The notes under the pieces were generated by a model. That model ran no database searches and was not told the origin of the DNA. It saw only the letters and a program-made list of their open reading frames with translations. The position numbers were made by a program, and so were the translations under genes. From assembly GCA_016808115.1 (NCBI GenBank), contig JAEQBH010001851.1, positions 496,001 to 560,000 on the forward strand: DNA of 64,000 nt, written 5' to 3'. Origin of the DNA: Tetrastigma voinierianum. Taxonomy: Eukaryota; Streptophyta; Magnoliopsida; Vitales; Vitaceae. How positions within the stretch are numbered: the stretch's first letter is position 1; the number at the start of each line of letters is the position of its first letter. Below are positions 59,700 through 64,000 of the stretch, piece after piece.

Positions 59700-60960
59700 G
59701 CAAATGGAGGGGAATCTATTTCCTCAATGCATTGTTTGTGCCGGATGATGCACGCTGAGAGAGGAGGTGGATGAGGTAGCTCATCACCTGGCTCACCTGC
59801 ACATCCCGGTGAGACAAAAGATGTACCACGACTCGAGGAGCCAATTCTGGGTAAGTACGGACAAGAGAGATGTAAATAGTTCCGTCTCCAAGTGTCTTCA
59901 CGCCAACAAGTGAAAGCTGAGCACCAGACACAGTGGCTGCTGGCAAACGCTACTCAGTCGCAATGGAAATGGGATCATGTGACGCACGGACTTCGTGGAT
60001 CGGTTTGCCCAAGATTCACTGTGGTCAAGACTGTTCGGGGTGGTTGCCACCGGCCGACAAATCTCAAAGACATTTCTTAGCAATAAGGACCATCGACTCT
60101 ATTCTTACTTTGAGCAAGTGCTACGTGAGGGAGATCAGGAGTTGTATGGTGTACCTCTCTATCAGGTCGATAGGACTCGAGGTTTACTGCCCGATTCTCG
60201 CAAGCCTTTACGCAGCTTTCGGAACCAGCCGAGATCAAACGACACCTCAGATCGACCAAGTAACTGAGAGGAGTTGATTCAGATTCTAGAAGAGTGTTTA
60301 TAATGGGTGGTGGATTCAGGGAGTTGGATGGACCATTTGCTCTGATTGAGCTCGTTGTGATGATAATAGTTTCCAGAGCAATATTGGGATGGCACCGTAT
60401 GAAGCTCTTTATGGTAGGCCATGTAGATCGCCCAGGCCGGACTAAAATCAGAGAGGCATTTGATTGGTCCAAAGCTGGAAACAAGAAACCACGTAGGAAA
60501 TATAAGGGTGACCATGATAGGCCTCTTCGCAAACACGCAGCAAAAGCAAAGTTATGTCAATTGGCGTGATAGACCCTTAGAGTTTCGTGTCAGGGGACCA
60601 TGTTTTCGAAGAGTGTCCCCGCAAGGGAATATTTGTTTGTAAAAGGGGAAACTCGGGGCCTCCTTATACATCGTCCGTCGACTCGTGAGTTGAGAGAGCT
60701 ACGCTTAGCTCTTCCGTCGTTAGCCGTTGATACATGATGTATTCTAATGCTTTCATTGTCATGGCGTATGAGTTGCATAAGCCTTCAAGACATACTAGAT
60801 CGGGCAAGAGCCGACTCAGAAGAGAGAATATGAAATATGAAGAGCGGCCAAGGGAGATTCTAGATGTGTAGGAACGCGTGTTGCGGAACAAAGTTATTCC
60901 CCTAGTGAAAGTGTTATGGGAACACCATGGATGGAAGAAGTTACATGGGAACTAGAAGTG
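59700..60960 (+). pseudogene. integrase relic of the gypsy element
   Basis: The zinc-binding region is visible in pieces (AHHLAHLHIPVRQKMYH near 59770-59825, QQVKAEHQ near 59904-59930). Next come KWDHVTHG, then EIRSCMVYLSIRSIG (about 60130-60175) in place of REIVRLYGVPLSIVS, and in a third frame SFQSNIGMAPYEALYGRPCR near 60370-60428. The C-terminal tail, LVKVLWEHHGW near 60905, is chromodomain-like. The catalytic Asp and Glu cannot be read reliably because frames shift at almost every block. Confidence 0.8.
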
Positions 60961-61015
60961 CATGTGGTTAAGCATCCTAACTTTGAAGGTGTTAGTACAG
61001 CGACTTGGGACGAAA

Positions 61016-61033
61016 TTATCGTGGTGGAGAATG
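61016..61033 (+). promoter_or_regulatory. polypurine tract of the gypsy element
   Basis: CGTGGTGGAGAATG is immediately followed by the LTR start TGTAACACCCGG, the usual gypsy arrangement. Confidence 0.7.
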
Positions 61034-63730
61034 TGTAACACCCGGTATATGTTTGTTATATTCAAGTAAGGATTGGGGAGCAAATGCAACTTATGCCCTA
61101 TGATATTTAAATTGTGATTAAGATTAGCAATCTTAATGGTTGGTTTAATTGTAGGATTAGAAGTGTGTTAGATTGCATTTTACGTAAGTATGTGGGTCAA
61201 TTATGCAATTGCAAGCTTAGTTATTTATAGGGGTTTGAAATTAAGTATGTTCCTGAAGGACCACTTGAAAACTTTTTAGTGGAGAGGGACTAAAGTGCAA
61301 TATCCTTAGGAGCTGTTGTGGCATCATGAGGGAAGGAGACTTTGCCAAACATGCAAGGTGAGCCTCATTAATACACGAAGAGTTTCGCTATGTGCCAAGC
61401 AAAACCAATTCCTCTTGATTTTGATGCCAGACCAACTTTCATAGGAAGTGGAAAATTATGGAATTCCAGGTAGTGAGAGAGAGTTCTAGAGAAGCTAGGG
61501 AGAGAAGGAGGAGAAAAAGGCTTCTTGAAGGAAAGCTTGGTTTCGTGGAAAAAGTTCACTAAGGTATGTAAACATGATCTTGAGGCCTTAGTTGTATTTC
61601 TTATGGACTTTGGTTATATTCTTGGTTTTTTTTTTAGATTTACATCTCAACCTCTGATTACTCGATGAAAAGGTGTGTTTGGTGGAACCCAAATTGTAAA
61701 AGACCCGCTTGTGAAGATTGCATGTGTGTGTGTGTGTGTCCAAGGGAGGTGTTGTCCAGCTTTCCCCTTGACCCCATGACAGTGTTTTGGCCATAAGTTA
61801 GCCTAAAGAACTCCGAACTGGATGATTCTAGTTGGAGAAGAAGCCCAAGACCTAGCCCTTCGAATGTCTAGAAGCAACCAAGAACTAAACCAACATAAGA
61901 CCTCGACCAGGTTGAAAGTCAGGTACGCACTCGTCCCCGTTCGAGCAGCCTCGCTGAGTCATAGTTGAGTTATATTGATCCAAATGGAGTGATTCAAAAT
62001 CCTTCTTAAAATAGACACATAGGGGAGTAACTTCATGAAGAAATTAGTGGCCACCATGGCTCATTTGTTCTACACTTCGCCAGGTGCAGAGGCATGATTC
62101 GGTCCCTAGAAACAATTTCCTAGGAGGTCATATTGTAAAACTATAACTCTTGATTTTGAGGTCCGAATGACCTGATTTAAGAGGCTGTGGAAAGCTAAGA
62201 GATAGGAACTTTGGTCAGAAGACCACAATGAACAAAAAGCATGTATGGTTGGTCAAAAATTGTAGTTGAAAAGTGGGCTCCTAGATGGGTCGAAAAAAGA
62301 AAAGGGGCACAAGTGTTGTGTGTGCTGTTTGTGTTACCCTAATAAGGTGTTAAATGTTGATATTTGTAAGTGGAAGAGAGTGCTCTTGAAGGACTGGGTT
62401 TATGTTGGTAGGTATATAAGAATATGTGTGATTTGAGTGGTGAAGTAGTAATAAACCACTGGTAATTTTATGTAACCCTGATGTTTGAGGCTAAGAAATC
62501 TTATGACTTTTAATTGCATCTCGAGTAAATTTCGGTTTTGACTTCCTTGGGAGACTTGTGGATTTTTGATCCAAGGAAGGTAGGGATCTGTAACCTTCCT
62601 CCTCGCTTTATACCATGGTTGCTAAATTCTGTACTCATCTCCATGCTTGAACTGTGATTTTCTAATGATATATATAAATGTGTATATTTTATATCTATGG
62701 TATTCTTTGAATTAACTGTACATGAGGTTTTTAAATATCCAGGCTGGATGAATGCTTTGTGAAATTGTTTTAAAGCATGATACGGGTATGGACCTGCGGT
62801 GAGAGTCCTGATTGATGGTGACACCTGACTATGACTAGTCCCTGGGTTGTAGTCCCGTGAAGGTCACGCATATACGGATGTGGGCATATCCTGGGTGGTA
62901 AGTCCAGTAATTTGTCATTATACCGGATAGGGCATATCCCCGGGTAGTCCCAAAGAACGGGATGATCTAAGAATTTCGGTGAAAGCCTAAAAAGAGTCAC
63001 TGATGAGGGTCAGATGCAGGGTAGTATTAACCATTTGTTTCCTTACATCAACCTCATATTAATTGAAAATGCTCATGTTTTGAGATGTGTTGAATTATTT
63101 GTATTTTGAAATGTTTTTATAAGCATGGCTTGTTATGGGATTCACTACTGAAGTCAAGCCGAACTCACCCCCATTATTCCTCCACCTTGGGATGCGTACG
63201 AGACCAAATTCGCATGACTCGGGAGAGTTCGACTTGCGTGGTTTCGAGGTTTGGAATTGTGCGCACCCTTAGCATGCCGGTGGTCTGGCATACATTTTGA
63301 GGAACATCTAGTGTTGTGTGGAGGTCTCACACCGGTATATTTCTGATGGGCTTCATATCGATCATGGGTCATTGTATATTCGCTTATGATTAGTTTGGGA
63401 CACTTTTAGAAAGTTTTGGGATTTTCAGGTAAATATTATTTTGATCAAGTAAGTGTAGTCTTGGGTGCATTGAGACTTACCTCAGCATGATATGTATATA
63501 TATGTTTTTGAGACCGAGTTGAGTTTTAATTACGCTTAGCGATTACTCCAAGTGGAGTTTTGGACCCGTGCTCTTGAAGAAATACAAAGCTGGGATATAT
63601 ATGGTGTGTGTGGGCTAGTGGTAGCCTTTTATGCAAAGTGTTGGATTTTGAAAGAGTCCTATGTTAGAGACTCAAGTCAGAAAAAAGATGGTAATAATAC
63701 AAATCACACCGCGGAAATCGTATGGTGACA
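61034..63730 (+). repeat. 3' LTR of the gypsy element
   Basis: It is 2697 bp, TG...CA, matching the 5' LTR along its whole length, including the TG microsatellite (about 61721-61738) and the AGTTTGGGACACTTT-type segment (about 63391). Differences are mostly small insertions and deletions. Confidence 0.9.
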
Positions 63731-64000
63731 TAGTTCGACTCGCCGGAGTCCAATTCTGATGGTTTCATAGTTCTACGCTTATTCAAGGCCTTCGGGCATC
63801 CTAAGGTTGTCAGGTTCAGCCATAGAGCCTAAACGGGAGTTTTATCTATATTACGTGCACCACGCCGGCCGAGACGATTCGCAGTGGGAGCGTGGATCGA
63901 GCCGCCTATAGTCCGTGCGGGAGCCGTTTATATGTTTTTAAATGAGTCAGCTATTATATTGATATATCTATTGTGATTAAATATTATATATATATATATA
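63731..64000. other. continuation of the interrupted flank, TA repeat at the end
   Basis: It begins with the TAGTT duplication copy and probably continues the sequence broken at 53496. It ends in a TA microsatellite (about 63985-64000) cut by the window edge. No gene is recognised. Confidence 0.45.

Larger units (their letters stand above)
53497..63730 (+). mobile_element. near-complete Ty3/gypsy retrotransposon (10.2 kb)
   Basis: Two LTRs of about 2.7 kb (53497-56201 and 61034-63730) both start TGTAACACCCGGTAT and end GGTGACA. TAATT precedes the element and TAGTT follows it, a 5-bp target duplication with one change. A primer site and purine tract are present. The interior (56202-61033) carries gag-pol in gypsy order, from a protease Asp motif through RT and RNase H to integrase, but frameshifts are so dense that no long frame survives. 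The tail near 60900-60960 (LVKVLWEHHGW then TWELE) resembles a chromovirus integrase end. The LTRs differ by many small indels. Confidence 0.92.

Noticed and set aside
60077..60532. 151-residue minus-strand frame
   Set aside because: It is antisense to the integrase relic, whose plus-strand words match known integrase motifs.

Overview
This window is plant nuclear DNA, almost certainly from a eudicot. The evidence is one intact-looking plant-type RING-H2 gene, Ty1/copia and Ty3/gypsy retrotransposons, plant LINE fragments, a TRIM, solo LTRs, and no organellar or bacterial gene order. The species cannot be named from the sequence. Only about 1.2 kb is a convincing host gene; most of the rest is nested, decaying mobile DNA.

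Layout. 1-956 is AT-rich non-coding DNA. 957-6650 is a degenerate minus-strand copia element with both LTRs. 7142-8304 is a single-exon RING-H2 E3 ubiquitin ligase gene (CIP8-like) with an apparent one-base frameshift near its 5' end. 9060-9770 is a plus-strand LINE fragment. 10614-12992 is a 5'-truncated minus-strand LINE bounded by an exact 18-bp repeat. 14636-14870 is a MITE-like inverted repeat. 15527-15820 is a complete 294-bp TRIM with a 5-bp target duplication.

16105-28545 is the most unusual structure: two diverged copies of one copia family lie head to head, making a palindrome with arms of about 6 kb around a spacer of about 430 bp. Both copies keep the 3' LTR on the outside and neither has a 5' LTR. 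At 28545/28546 the right-hand LTR is fused to a truncated LTR of a minus-strand chromovirus-like gypsy element (28546-42505). That gypsy LTR was itself invaded by a solo LTR containing a second solo LTR, and by a third solo LTR. Most of these boundaries carry 5-bp duplications.

42506-49825 holds tandem repeats, a 2.35-kb solo LTR with a perfect TACTA duplication, a broken GRF-zinc-finger/coiled-coil/membrane gene (plus strand), a minisatellite of about 1.1 kb, and a broken Ulp1-like cysteine protease gene (minus strand). The last three may be the cargo of one unrecognised DNA transposon. 49826-53496 is more gypsy LTR material, part of it the same family as 28546-42505 but in the opposite orientation. 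53497-63730 is a 10.2-kb gypsy element with two 2.7-kb LTRs, PBS and PPT but a heavily frameshifted gag-pol. 63731-64000 continues the sequence it interrupted and ends in a TA repeat.

Apart from the RING gene nothing here looks able to make a full-length protein. The order of insertion can be read from the nesting. All identity estimates are by eye, and names at family level are inferences from motifs.
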